NCBI GenBank assembly: GCA_007570785.1 | Contig: ML664161.1 | Location: 44,906,938 to 44,970,937, forward strand | Source of the DNA: Antilocapra americana | Lineage: Eukaryota; Chordata; Mammalia; Artiodactyla; Antilocapridae | DNA length: 64,000 nt | Direction: 5' to 3' | Shown here: in pieces, positions 24,638 to 37,268 of the stretch | Numbering within the stretch: position 1 is the first letter of the stretch | How the letters are laid out: every line of letters starts with the position of its first letter | Notes under the pieces: generated by a model | The model's input: the letters and a program-made list of their open reading frames with translations, nothing else | Database searches by the model: none | Told to the model about the DNA's origin: nothing | Program-made: the position numbers and the translations under genes

Positions 24638-24877
24638 CTGTTCAAAGATGAAAAAGGAGATTTTTAATTACTCATTTTCCCCCCTCCCACATCAACTGTT
24701 TCTACTGAAAACTCAAATTACTTGAGTACTTGGTTGCCTGAACCACACCATTTTTGCTAGCATTCTCTACAATTCAAGTTCAAAGGAAACCTGTTGGGTG
24801 AATCTGCTTCTTGAACTTGTTATTATCATTCACTTTTTAGAGTAATTGTCCCTTAAGGCCATCCAGTCATTTCTCCT

Positions 24878-25000
24878 AGTTGTTTAGTTGCTCAGTCATG
24901 TCCAACTCTTTCACAACCTCCCCTAGGCTCCTCTGTCCATGGAATCTTCAAGATTACTGGAGTGAATTGCCATATTCTCCTTCAGAGGCTCTTCACATTG
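24878..25000 (-). repeat. Bov-tA type SINE, partial
   Basis: 'tgctcagtcatgtccaactc' to 'ggctcttcacattgtaaatt'. The tRNA-like half is lost or eroded. Confidence 0.75.
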
Positions 25001-25484
25001 TAAATTTCCTTCTAACTTATATGTTTAACCAAGTCTCCTTTCTACTTTGAGAGCTGATCTTAGTTGTTTAGTACAATCACTTTTTATCTGGGAATAAAGT
25101 ACGTTAAAGCAGGAATTCTTAATCTAGTTTACATGAATCAGAAGAAAACGTGATGAACTTTTCTGTGAATTCTTACAGTGTGTGCCAAAGGTTCTATAAT
25201 ACATAGGTGAATTTCTGGCCTTTCCCACCCTCTCCAGGAGACCCTTCAAAGCTCTGTCAAATTTTCAAAAGTATTCATGATCCAGAAATGATTTAAGAGG
25301 AAGCTAGCTCCCTGATCCACAGCCTCATCATAAGATATCACACCCCAAACTACTGTTGGATAAGACAAGTTAAAAAGATAGATATTTTTTTACTGTTTCA
25401 GTTGACAAAGCATTTATTTTGTCCAACAACACATTTTGAGAAAAAGAGGATGTAATGACTATTATTCCACTTTCTGAATTCAGT

Positions 25485-25900
25485 TTAACAGACATTTAAT
25501 GAGCAGCAACTATGTGCCAGGCATTCTGCAGAGAAAAAAAGACTTGGTCTCCATTCTCTAAAGAATTTACACTTTAATAGGGAGAGTCATACCTAAATGA
25601 TGACAATATAATGTGTGACATGTGATACACAGAACAACTAGGGTACACTGAGGAAGGAACATTTGAGTCTGTAAACAGAATCAGGTATTGCTTTGAAGAG
25701 ATGACACTTAAGCTGAAAGATGAAAAATAAACTGAAGTTTGTCATGTGAAAAGAGAGTTGGTGATACATCCAGGCAGAGGCAAGAGTCCATGCAAAGGCT
25801 AAAAGAATGTACATTGACTAAGGAAAGAGGAGGATGGCAGTCAGGTGGGAACAGCCAAGGAGGCTTCTGGAGGTGACAACATCTTCACGTTTCAAGATTA
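25485..25900. repeat. Old L2/MIR-type relic
   Basis: Carries 'actatgtgccaggcattctg' and later 'catccaggcagaggcaagag', common motifs of ancient mammalian interspersed repeats. Family uncertain. Confidence 0.4.
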
Positions 25901-26004
25901 GTCAGTTAGATGAAGAAGAGGGACACCAAGAATAGAGCAACATAAACAGAGGCAAACGTGTAAAGCAACAGGTGAGAACTAGAAGAATTTTGGAGCATTC
26001 TTTG

Positions 26005-26130
26005 AGCATCTACCATGGGTCAGGCAGTTTGTTCTAGGGCAGGAAATGGTTCTCAGAAGTTAACTGACTTCCCTAAGGTCATGTATTCATGAGAGCAAGG
26101 AAGCAGTCTGAGTCACTGTTTTGTTAAGTC
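26005..26130 (-). repeat. MIR SINE relic
   Basis: 'catctaccatgggtcaggca' then 'taactgacttccctaaggtc' matches antisense MIR. Confidence 0.55.
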
Positions 26131-26807
26131 CTCCTCCTGGACCAGTGCACCTCTTATACATCAATACAATTCTGAGTACCCAGTGTGCCTATATGGGAAT
26201 ATGTGTCTGATCTCACCAATGCCTCCATAGAGTTTCACGCTGTGAAACCGCTAACTACACAGTCTCAAAAGCAGCACTATCTGAGCATAATATTGTATGT
26301 CTTCTTGTGCAGACACTTTCAAATAACCAGATCTAGCACTTAGTGATTGGACTAGCATAGTCCTACTTCATGAAGTCAGAAGCTGTTAACTAGTCACTTT
26401 CATTTCTGAAGGTGCAAGTGGTACACCTTCAGTGGAAGAAAGCTAATGTGATGGAAATTGAAAAGACATAGGTGATGTGCTCAATTTATAAGAATTATCA
26501 TATAAGCAATTGCTACACATCAAGATAAAAGAGGCAATGATAATACTCTACAGGTCCTTTAGAAGCTATAGGTTTTCACTAATATTGACACTGAGAAAAA
26601 AGAACCTAAGAAAGTAAAGGCCTTATACAAGCTAAATGGTACCTACTACAAATAATTACTCATTTAAGAATGCTCTAGGGAAGGTTAAAAATTACTAAGG
26701 ACTAGGCTGAAAACAGATTTTCGGCAAAGAAAATATAACATTAAGTTATTCTGTAAAGTGAGCTGAGAATCTGTGCTCTTAGAAATGATGACTGATCATG
26801 CACGGAA

Positions 26808-27085
26808 GACTGCTCCTCGGTGTAGGGGATGGACTCAGGCAGAAGCTGGAGCGCCAATACTTGGGCCACCTCACCTGAGCAAAAAGCTGACTCACTGGAA
26901 AAGATCCCGATGCTGGGAACGACTGAGGGCAGGAGGAGAAGGGGCAACAGAGGATAAGATGGTTGGAGGGCATCACTAACTCAATGGACATGAGTTTGAG
27001 CAAACTCAGGGAGATAGTGAAGGACAGGGAAGACTGGCGTGCTGTAGTCCATGGGGTCGCAGAGTCAGACACAATTTACAAAGGG
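26808..27085 (+). mobile_element. BovB LINE 3' end fragment
   Basis: Sense BovB 3' sequence: 'cactggaaaagatcccgatg', 'gaggataagatggttggagg' and 'ccatggggtcgcagagtcag'. It lies opposite to the gene strand. Confidence 0.9.
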
Positions 27086-28894
27086 AACAGCACAGTAGAC
27101 ACTCAGTTGACCTCTCCACTGCTCTGTGAAACATTCGGATTGATGTGCGGAGCTGAATGCTTTTGGCTGGAAGGCTGCTTGCTGAACCTGAGGGCCTCTC
27201 CACCCAAGTGAACTGTTTGCTCAAAAAAAGTGTCTGTTCCAAAACGTGTTTTTGCCAGGTGAGCTCATTATTCTAATCCTACATTTTAACAATTATTGGA
27301 ATCATAAATTATGTGTGAAAGAAAAGGATTGCTGTTTTTATGAAAACTAAGTTGAAAGCTTTAGGAAGATTAAAGGCAAATCATGAGATTAAAAAAAAAT
27401 ACAACTGCCTTTGAATTAGGTGCAGGTGAGTTAGTTTTAAGACTGGGGAATGGATAATAAAGAATCTACTATAAAAATATTTTTAAGGCTTGTTCCACTC
27501 TAAAGAAATTGGAACTGGAAACCATGGATGATGTGTAATGAAAGTAGGTTCAAGCAAGAAAGAAGCCAAAGAACTCCCATCGGCAAATCCCAGACACACA
27601 CAAAAGAAAGGCCTTAGCTCTTCATCAAAGGAGTGATGAATGGAAACTCATGTATCTTAAGTTTTCTGAAGTGTGTATATGTATGTACATACATATACAC
27701 ACAATACATAAATACACCATATTTGGTGGTAAACCAAGGCAGAGCAAAAAAATATTTAAGTGGAAACGTACTTTTTTAAAGAAACCATATACCATACCTT
27801 TCTAATTAGCACAGAGGATGACCAGGGACATATTTATCATGAGAAATTATAGAAAATATTTATCATGTGAATGGTTTTGGAGAAATGCTTATTATTACTG
27901 AGTGGCACTTTTTTTCCTGCTACTTCTGAAAGTAAAGTTTATCACGACTTCCAAGATATCCATCAAAGTTTCAAAATGTGTTTTTAATAATTTTTTTCCC
28001 TGTCCTTTGAAGAAATCAGAGAAACTCATATACATTCTTTAGGTAAAAGTAAGTGCTGTTCCTGGTTCTGTCCCAAATCTCGATGTTCAGGTTGAAATAT
28101 TATTCCCTAAAGCCTAGCAAACAAAATTATACAACTCTGCCAAGCCTTAAGAGCACACCAATGGGGCTTTGAGGCATGCTCGTCTTATTTCCACTTTGAA
28201 TCATTAATTATACTTCAAAGAAGGAATCTACGCATTCACATGGAGTTTAGAATAAGACATCTGAATAATGGTATTTTTCTTTTTCTCACTTTCAAATTCT
28301 TACAAGTAAATTCCTGCATTAGTCATCGGACTTATTTTTTTTCTACCTGCATAGCCTTATACTCTTTACCTATATGGGAAAGCTATTTGATGGCTTTGCC
28401 AGAGTCAAGTATAAGACAAGATCTTCAATATTCTAAATGAGTTATTTATGGCAAACAAATTAAGAACTTGTGATAAAACTCAAAACTATTTTTATGTCAA
28501 AATTTTATTGCAAAAGACCATCAAAGAGTCACAAAAATTCAGTTACATAGGGGAAAACAGGCGACATAATTACCACCAACAAAAAGATCAAAACAGAACA
28601 AAGTTGATTTTAAAATGTATTAACAGTTAATATTTAAAAGGTATTTCCATAAAACATATTATTAGATTTACTATCATATTTTAACTCTACTATTTCAAGT
28701 AACTTCAGGGCTCATTTGTGAATTACTCAAACTAAAACCCACTCTGGGAACTAAATTAAAGCTCCTGGAAATAATAAAAATGGAGTGATTTAGTGTTTCT
28801 TTAATCCAAGTAACTTCTAAGTATTCAAAACAAAGAGATATTCACAAACTTAGAGAATGAACTTACAGTTGCAAAGGGAAAGAATGGAGTGAAT

Positions 28895-29110
28895 GGATAC
28901 TAGGGAGTTGGGATGGACATGTACACTCTGCCATATTTAAAACGGATAACCAACAAGGACCTACTGTATAGCTGGATGGGAGAGATGTTCGGGGAAGAAT
29001 GGATACACATACTATGTATGGCTGAGTCCCTTCGCTGTTCACCTGAAACTATCGTAACACTGTTAATCGGCTATACCCCAATACAAAATATAAAGCTTAA
29101 AAAAAAACAG
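28895..29110 (+). mobile_element. L1 3' end, 5' truncated
   Basis: 'gttgggatggacatgtacac', 'ggataaccaacaaggaccta' and 'cctgaaactatcgtaacact' precede a poly-A. This is an artiodactyl L1 3' UTR subtype unlike that of the 16.8-kb copy. Confidence 0.8.
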
Positions 29111-30915
29111 AGATACTAACAACAAAGTAAACAAATACCTAAGAATCAATATTACTGCTTTGAACATTAAAAGGTAAAATACATGAAAAAAAGAAGTTTG
29201 AACTACAGTTCACACTGTTGTTTTTCCCTCTGCCCCCAGCCTTTTCACATAGACTCCCTCCTCTGCACCCAAGAGGAGCTGCCCAAAGGCTGCAAAACGC
29301 TTGGTGGCTCCAGGCTCCAGGCAGACCCAGCTAACTGCACCTACCATTAGGGGTCCTTATGGGATTACGTTAAAATAGGGTGGAGAGGTCCTGTGGAGGC
29401 CTTAGGGCTTTCTACTGCCTGATGGAGAGCCTCCCTGCAGAGCTGCCCACATGGCAGTCAGGGCACCCTGGGCAGGGCTTTTCCAAGTGGCCCTCACCTC
29501 AGCCTATGGCTCTGCTCATGCTCTGGAGTCACTAAGAAAACAACCAACCAACTCTGGGCACAGCTAGAGCTACTGGCCAATCTCAAGCCAGGCAATAACA
29601 TACTTTTAACCTTCTCTTTGGTAAAATCAGTTTTAAATTAATGTAATTTTGGCATAATACTTATGCATTACATAGTAATACCATGCATACTCATAAACTG
29701 TCATTTCATAGGAAAAAATATTTTTTTAACTTAAAGCTAAAAAAAACCTCAAACAAAACAAAACAAAAAATGCATGTTTTTGAAACCACTGCTCCCCTAA
29801 TAGTGAGCCTTTTTGTCTGTCAGAGCCAATAATTTTTCCTTTATGGAGATGAATCTAGATTTTATCACAAGAATCAATATAAAAATATAATTGCTTACAC
29901 ATGTCTCCTCAGAAGCCAACTTTTATCCTACTAAGTGACATTTATGCTGATTTTAAAGACTATAAAATGTTTTTGGATTAGCATTCTTTACTTACTAGTT
30001 GGATTGAATTCTCACAATTCATAAATGAAGAAAGTGATGCAAAAGCAAATTTCAGTTACTCTAACATTTAAATTGGTTGAAATGCTATGTTGATTTTTCC
30101 CCATATCTTACATCAACCATTAAACTGAATGCTTCCTCCAGGTAAAAGAAAATCTTTCAAGAATATCATATAATTTCTAAACTGAATGCATCAAGAGACT
30201 CCACAAGTAACTGCTGAGTGCCTATGTACCAAGCCTTTCACCCTTCTGTGCACATCAGTTATGAAAGCACTCTATTACAGTACACTGAGAAAGAAATAAA
30301 AAACAGAAAGTCAATGTAAAATTAAAACAATCACAACAAATATAACAAAAAGTTATTTTATTTCCCATTATCACCACCATCATTAAACAACAAATTAAAC
30401 TGGAGTTAAGTACCCAGATCCTTTATCACCTTAGGACATTCTGGCCTTTGCTTTGCAGCAGAGCCTATTTAAACTTGATGCAAATCCTCTGCCAGTTAGA
30501 GCTTAAATAACATGCTTATCTCAAGGACTTTAATAAGACAATTTGTCACTTTTTATCATCTCCAAACTCCAAATAACAAATACGTTAATTTTAGGAATTT
30601 CTTGGTTCCCTATTAATGTAGAGAAAGTCCCGTTTAAAAAAAAAAAAAAGCTAATGAATTCTTTGATGAAAATCTGGCACTAAAAATTAAAATCCAGTCA
30701 TTCGTCTCTTTTTTTGAGATGCTAAGGAAAAACATTTCCAACACTGAATCGCAGGCTAACACTGGAGCTGCTTTCCAGATGGGTTAGACAACCTGCCCAA
30801 TACACAAAGCCAATTAGCAATAAAATCCTGGCCTTGGGATTCAGAGGGTACATAATCTGAAACAAGGCGGTGCCACTTTAATGTATGATATATGCTTTCA
30901 CAACAAGGTACTTAC

Positions 30916-30983
30916 TTCAGCACTATCCTGAATAGGAGAGCTGTTGTTATAATGCTAAAATTTGAGAAGATAACAGCCATGGC
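30916..30983 (-). CDS. SLC35A5: SLC35A5 exon 5
   Basis: A 68-bp exon, residues 121-142 plus two bases of 143. Acceptor 'tttctag', donor 'gtaagt'. It encodes AMAVIFSNFSIITTALLFRI and two more residues, predicted helix 4, with the conserved small/polar residues typical of nucleotide-sugar transporters. Phase 0 at its start, phase 2 at its end, both fitting the neighbours. Confidence 0.97.
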
Positions 30984-33657
30984 CTAGAAAGAAAGAGAAG
31001 GTAGAGTTACAATCCAAACAAAGCATTGACCTCAGCAATCTCCCAGCTTGGTGCAAGTTCACCTGACAAAAAAAGCTTTTTGGTCAAAACCCAGAGGGGT
31101 TATTAGGGCAACTACTTCACTAGAGGATTAAATTCTATTTTTATTGCTGGTTGAATTTATGCAGATATGATCAAACCATTGTACAGGCTTTGAAAATGTG
31201 CTGAAGTTCAGCAGATGCCTGAGTAATAATCTGTATGAACAAATCTGGAAATACTTATAAACTCTAAAGGTTTAAGTCCAGAAATAATGGTTATCATGAC
31301 TATAAAGCATACTTTTTCAAGCTCTCAAAGAGATTTATATAGTCTTTTAATGCTGATTCTGTGGGTAGAGAGAAAAGACAAATACTGCTAGGCTCATATA
31401 TACATTAGGAAGAGAGAGGTATACATTTTTAAGCATTTTTAATGTTCTAAAATGAAATCAATTTACTTGGTTGAACTACAGTGATTCGATATCAATGATT
31501 CATTACCAAACTCATACTTGACAGTCCTTTGGATTTATTCCCATTGTTCTGAACAATGGGAAAAAATTAGAAAGGTGCTAGCCAAATTTTTATAAAGGTT
31601 TGTTTTTCTGAATTTAGTCAAACTGCACATATGAGAATATTAATCTGAATATATGTACATTTTGGCTCAGGAAGTATAAAATTTATCACTATCCTCATAA
31701 CTGTATCTGACACTGTTAATTATTTTTAAAAACAAGTCCCACTGCCTTCCTCCTGTCACTTTACATTGATTAAACCCTAAAGAGTTTCCACAATCTATAC
31801 ATCCAGTAAGCATGGCTAATACACATTTCTCTCATGAGAGAAATGAGTAAATCCAATAAAAACTAGCAAAAACTCTACGAATACAACATTGCTCTTTTCC
31901 CACTGCATTTTTATGGGAACCATTAAGGTCTTCTCTGTAGATGAATGCTTGTGAAGCCCTGGTTAGGAGATGAGTAAGAGGAGATGAGAAAAGTACGTGG
32001 CTGCTAAGTTGGAAAGCGATGGCTCTGATCAGTCACAGTAACAGCAGTGCAAAGGTTCACAATGCAACAGTCCGCTGGCCTGGGGCACTGTACCCACTCT
32101 GTCCAGGCAGCAGTACAGAATAAACAGAACATCAGAGCTCTTTGCCCCCAACTGTCATGCATCTCTAATTCATTCCCACCAGGTGTGGGCACAGCAGTAC
32201 ACAGAATGTGAATGCCAAGGGATTTATTTTGTACTATCTGCGGTTGTAAGTGATCAGGAAGGAAGAGCAAAGCAGTAAGCTTCAAGAACAGGAAGCTGCA
32301 ATCTTGCTTCAGAACTGGGGATTTAGCAAAGCGGTATAGATTTAGAGCTAGTCTGTTAGACACCAATGAAACACAACATATACTTGTTGAATGTGAAAAA
32401 TTGTCGCTGGGTACAGGAATTCTCAGATCTGAAAAACAAAAGTGAAAGAATTTAGAAGAGGACACAGTTTAGATGCAATGTACACTTACTAACAAAATGG
32501 ACCACAGACCTGAAGGAACTTCAGGTGCTCCTCTGGCCAAGGTCCTTGTCTTTGGGCTAGTATGGTAACCTTACTCTATTTTTATAGAGCAGTTTGGTTT
32601 TGCCTGGTTCTAATCTTCTAAATTGTGCAAAAGAACCAAACTCCTGTTCTCCACCTCAGTGCCTTCTTGAGCCCTCCTTTTCACCCCACTCTCAAACTGA
32701 TTTGGCTATACCTAGAGAGGCTTCAAATACAGGATTAGTGTCAACAGAAATCCTACTTATAATCAAAATGAATGAATTGGCTCTTTAAATTAAAACACAT
32801 TTTGTTAAATGCAGCAACAGAAACTTTCATTTTATAAAATAAAATTATAGAGAGGAAAAAATACATGTGATCCCAAATGAATAATAAGTAAAAGCAGAAG
32901 TGTGTGTTAATCACTCAGTTGTGCCCAACTGTTTGAGACCCCATGGACTGTAGCCCATCAGGCTCCTCTGTCTATGAAATTCTCTAGGCAAAGAATACTG
33001 GAGTGGGTTGCCACTTCCTGCTCCAAAAGCAGAAGACCAAAGTTTAATTCTGATTACTAGCGGCTCTCTAAATTGGCATAGACAATGCCAGGAGAGATAA
33101 GAAGCATTTCTAGTATTATCAGTTATGGATAGCATTTAGATTGGAGGATAGAATCTTACCCTTAAACAATTTGTTGGTTAAATGACAGGACTAACACAAA
33201 ACGAAAATCATACTAATAGAACACATATAAACCACATTAAAACAAGTATAAGAGTGGTACACTGAGAATATAATTTTCTGAGCTGAACATTGGAGTCAGC
33301 TTGGAGGTCCTGGGTATTGAGATTAGCATTAGAGGTGCGTGACCATAGGATGGCTCAGAAAATAGGCAGATAGGTTAAGGCTACACAGATAGAGATGGCT
33401 CTAGATTCAGGGATTAGGAGGCAGCTCCCTCAGATCAGTCAGCATAGTTTAATACAGTTAGTTATCTTTCACAGTGGGAGAGTCTGGCAAGCGGATTGGC
33501 TGTGCTCAGATGATTCTGGTAAAACCTTAGGAAGGCCAGTGAAGCAATGAGAAACTAACAAAGGTAAAGAAAACAATTAAAAAAGAGAAAAAAGTTAGTT
33601 CTGGGATTCATCTCTCTTGTCTTTTCACGGCTATTTTCTTTGTCATTATTTACTTAC
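30984..33657 (-). other. SLC35A5: SLC35A5 intron 4
   Basis: GT-AG intron. It holds a partial Bov-tA near 32900 and a chance 153-codon open frame at 32004-32465. Otherwise unique. Confidence 0.9.
32897..33030 (-). repeat. Bov-tA type SINE, partial
   Basis: 'aatcactcagttgtgcccaa' to 'gtgggttgccacttcctgct'. The antisense head is missing. Confidence 0.85.
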
Positions 33658-33791
33658 AGGCTGAAGATAGGAAAGGACATAGAAGACAATCAAATTATCC
33701 AGGAAATAAAGAAAGGCAGGAATGGACCACTTCATGAAATTAAAGAATTCCTTCCAGGAACCACATCTCAACTTTCTATTATGATGATCTT
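33658..33791 (-). CDS. SLC35A5: SLC35A5 exon 4, with tandem acceptor
   Basis: 134 bp if the TAG acceptor (33794-33792) is used, or 131 bp (33788-33658) if the adjacent AAG (33791-33789) is used. Both keep the frame. It encodes a short hydrophilic loop, then [20 protein letters not shown] and [14 protein letters not shown], predicted helix 3. The donor is 'gtaagt' starting at 33657. The shorter form matches the human protein, in which the extra residue is absent as far as I recall. Confidence 0.95.
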
Positions 33792-35117
33792 CTAGAGAAA
33801 GAAATACAGCAATAAATATATGACCTTGATAAGAATGCACATACTTTTAGAGAAAGTAACTTATATTGACTCCTGACACAATGCTTTAAAAGAGGCTTAA
33901 CAAACTTGCTTTCCTAAGTGACTATTAGTCTTGAGAAATCAAGAACAACACAGGATTTCATTACTGTCTTTCCTCACCCCACCACTGTGCCCACCACTGG
34001 TATCAGCAACACCTTAGGAAATATGATTTTCTTAATTTCTGCTAACCTGAGATAGACGGATCACTGAAGAATGCAACTCAGGATACCCTTACGGTTTCTC
34101 TTACTACTCTGAGCATAAAGCCAAAAGATATCAACCAGTTAAAATTTTTAAGTGGAAAGAAAAATCAATCACTCGTGCTGGAATTTTTTTACCCTGGAGG
34201 ACTGTGTGTGTGGGGAGAGGGGGGAAATCACAAAAGGGAGATACTAACTAAAACTTAAACAGAGGGGACTAGAGAAAATTAACTTTTGCTCATCCTAGAG
34301 TTATTATCCTATCTCTAGGTTTCCAAAAACTTAGAAAGGTATTGTAACAGATAATGTAAAATAAAATGAAAAGATAGAAGTCAATTTAAATTTAAGCCCT
34401 AGTAAATAACACATAAATTTTATGAGATAAGAAATGTATTCTACCAACTAGAAACGTCACACAGAATGAAACTTTTGAAAATGAAAAGACATCTTTTGGG
34501 GCAAGTCTTTAGCAGTCTAAGTTCTCTGTTCACCTGATGTGGGAAGGCAGACCAAAGCAGTAGAGAGGTAAGGTTCAATAACTGGAGAATTAACAGCCAC
34601 AAAAGGCTACTTACTTTAGATGTGAGGAAGGATCAGTACCCTTATTTGATAGCTAATGAAACTGGAACTCAGAAAAGTAAAATAATCTGCCCCAGAATAC
34701 AGTCTCTCTGACCTCAAAGTGGTATGCTGCCTCCCTTAAAGGAAAGGCAGACTGCTGTCCAGTATGCCACATATCAAGTTAGACAGCAGCGATTTAGACG
34801 ATCCTGAACTTGAACACTAACTCACTCCTTATGGGACCCACCACAGGAACAAGTCAAGAGGCAGAGCAGTGGACAGGACGCTAGGACATGTGGGTGGAGT
34901 TGGGGATCTGCCCCCTCCTACCCAGCACCACCTCACACTTTGTTTGAGCCTGTTCTTTACCTGCCAAACGTGGGTAATCATACTTCTATTTGCATCTCAG
35001 CATCCTCATATAGACAATTAATGGGCTAGGCTAACTGACATAAAATGTTCCTTTCAGTTCTAAAATTTTCTGATTCTCTGATTTTTAACCAATATATAGT
35101 ACCATGTCAAGACTCAC
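33792..35117 (-). other. SLC35A5: SLC35A5 intron 3
   Basis: GT-AG intron without young SINEs. MIR relics are seen near 34620-34740 and 34940-35090. Confidence 0.9.
34620..34740 (-). repeat. MIR SINE relic
   Basis: 'gctaatgaaactggaactca' and 'taaaataatctgccccagaa' fit antisense MIR. Confidence 0.55.
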
Positions 35118-35216
35118 CTTTCTTTAAAACCCAGAATGACACAAGCGCACAGAAAACCAGCTTCACCAGCTCTGCGCACACATTCACAGTAGTTGGAAGA
35201 TAATCATATTTGTTCT
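35118..35216 (-). CDS. SLC35A5: SLC35A5 exon 3
   Basis: A 99-bp exon, residues 43-75 plus one base of 76. The acceptor 'catttcag' ends at 35217, and the donor 'gtgag' starts at 35117. It encodes NKYDYLPTTVNVCAELVKLV and then FCALVSFWVLKK, predicted helix 2 with the conserved Glu-Leu-Val-Lys motif of nucleotide-sugar transporters. A SINE insertion site lies only about 45 bases upstream of its acceptor. Confidence 0.97.
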
Positions 35217-35268
35217 CTGAAATGAAACAGAAATGTTTTGTAACTATTAATTTTGGTCTACATAATGC

Positions 35269-35475
35269 CTTGTTATTGTTTAGTTGCCCAGTTGTATCTG
35301 ATCCTTTTGTGACTCCATGGACTGTAGCCTGCCAGGCTCCTCTGTACATGGGATTTCCCAGGAAAATACTGGAGTGGGCTGCCATTTCCTCCTCTAGGGG
35401 ATCTTCCAGGGATTGAACCTGCATCTCCTGTATTGGCAGGCACTCTTTACCACTGAGCCACCAGGGAAACCCATA
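35269..35475 (-). repeat. Bov-tA type SINE next to SLC35A5 exon 3
   Basis: Sense to the gene. Short direct repeats ATAATGC lie near 35262-35268 and 35475-35481. The element sits just upstream of the exon 3 acceptor. Confidence 0.9.
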
Positions 35476-35837
35476 TAATGCTTACATATACTAATAGTTA
35501 ATAATTTAGAGTTGTTTCTAAACTTAATAGTTAGATTTTAATACTGGTTACATTCCATTTCATCCAGTTGGCTTTGTTCTTTCCGATGTTTGAATCAATT
35601 CACCTATTGTGTTAGTTAGCCCTACCTCAGTCAGTATTTTATTATTCTTGAAATTGACAACTACATCTCTCACGTTTTCATTCAAGTTGCTGAAAAAAGT
35701 GCTGAGGGGGCTAGGGCTACCAGCAAAGAAAGCTTTGTGGTATGGCATTAGATACCAACTTCTAAATGGAATATTGATTATCAGGACCTGACTCATCAAC
35801 CAGCTATCAACTTACATAGCTGAGTTATTACCCAGCT

Positions 35838-36121
35838 CATGGTTCCTCCAGAGAAGGAAATGGCAACCCACTCCAGTACTCTTGCCTAGAAAACCCCATG
35901 GATGGAGGAGCCTGGTGGGCTGCAGTCTGTGGGGTCTCTAAGAGTCGGACACAACTGAGCGACTTCACTTTCACTTTCATGCATTGGAGAAGGAAATGGC
36001 AACCCACTCCAGTGTTCTTGCCTGGAGAATCCCAGGGAGGGGGAGCCGGGTGGGCTGCCGTCTATGGGGTCGCACAGAGTCGGACACAACTGAAGCAGCA
36101 GCAGCAGCAGCATGGTTCCTC
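35838..36121 (+). repeat. Bov-A2 dimeric SINE with (AGC)n tail and target-site duplication
   Basis: Two Bov-A monomers in tandem, each with 'ggagaaggaaatggcaaccc' or a near match, then an AGC microsatellite at about 36094-36110. Perfect direct repeats CATGGTTCCTC at 35838-35848 and 36111-36121 bound the insertion. Confidence 0.94.
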
Positions 36122-36719
36122 TTGTGCGGAACCTCTTATTTGCCTTGCTTAAACCAACACACATTCTGTGATATTCCCTAACTCAGAAGTTTCCTATCTG
36201 TTTCATATCATGGTCCACACGGAAAACATTATTTGTTAGGCACTTTGGGACAAACAGACGTTGAGGTAACAAGAAGGAAGCAGCCTGAGGCAAGAGGCAA
36301 CTGGCCCAGGGCTCTAGGGTGGACAAACACGTGCTCAGACACATCCAAACCCACTGACACATCAGGAAGAGATGTCCCAACTTACAAGTCAATCTAATTA
36401 GGAAATGAGATTTGGTTAGTATATATTGACTTAGCTGTTACTTCTTTTTTCCAAATACTTACAAACAACTTGCTCTATAATTCTGCCAAGGACAAACATA
36501 AATTTTATCCAGTACGATTTTGAGGAATGTATTTTTTAAAAAAATGTTTGCTTGTTTCCCTTGGTTGTCATATGAAAAACCCAAACTGGCCAAGTAGAAA
36601 GGAAAAAAGCCAACTCAACATTCTTTCTCCCCAGAACATCCTTTCTTTCTCTTTTCTGTGGTTTTCCCTAACTACATATCAATTCTTTATTCATCTCCAA
36701 TCCTGCAGCACCACTGTAA

Positions 36720-37268
36720 GCAGATGAAGTCAGGGGTCCCAGGAGAAACAGAACGGGCATGGCTCCCTTGACATAAGAGATGCCATTTTTAGCTTAAGAC
36801 ATCTTGTGACCTAAACTTGGCCACAATGGTTATCTTTGAACAGGTCCCAGTAATTAAGAATCCTATGGAAACAAAGGAATGTAGGAATAAACTGTTCTTG
36901 TCAAGAAAAGTGACAATAGTAAAGATATCAGTTCATACAATATTTGACCATATCAGTTATAAAGACTCTCAGTTCAGTTTCAATGGTAAAGATGAGACTG
37001 CAGTGTTCAATCACCAGATCAAGCAGAACCTAAGAGATGATGATGTTGACCTTTTCTGCCCCTCCCAACTTCAGTCAGCTAAAGTCTGGATTCTGTCAAT
37101 AACCCAAGCCCCTTCATAAAATGCAGCTTAACTTAAAACTTCCCCAATTTTGCTGTTTGGGGAGACACTGCTTTGGGAAAGCTCTCCGGTGTTCTCCTTA
37201 CTTGCTACAAGTAATAAATCCTTTCTTCTCCTGATCTTTGGCTTGGTTGTATCTTTTGGTTCAACACT
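36720..37268 (+). mobile_element. Solo LTR of an endogenous retrovirus (old copy)
   Basis: Ends with a typical R/U5: 'ggggagacactgctttggga', 'tctccttacttgctacaagt', an AATAAA near 37212 and 'ttggcttggttgtatctttt', finishing near 'ttcaaca'. No internal retroviral sequence adjoins it, so it is a solo LTR. Exact ends and the duplicated target are unclear. Antisense to SLC35A5. Confidence 0.7.

Larger units (their letters stand above)
24638..30915 (-). other. SLC35A5: SLC35A5 intron 5 (6.3 kb)
   Basis: GT-AG intron carrying a partial Bov-tA near 24880, a possible L2-type relic near 25480, a BovB 3' end near 26800 and an L1 3' end near 28900. The rest is AT-rich unique sequence with no further exon recognised. 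Confidence 0.9.

Noticed and set aside
32004..32465. 153-codon minus-strand open frame in SLC35A5 intron 4
   Set aside because: It has no ATG at its listed start, resembles no protein I know and lacks domain features. It lies between well-supported exons.
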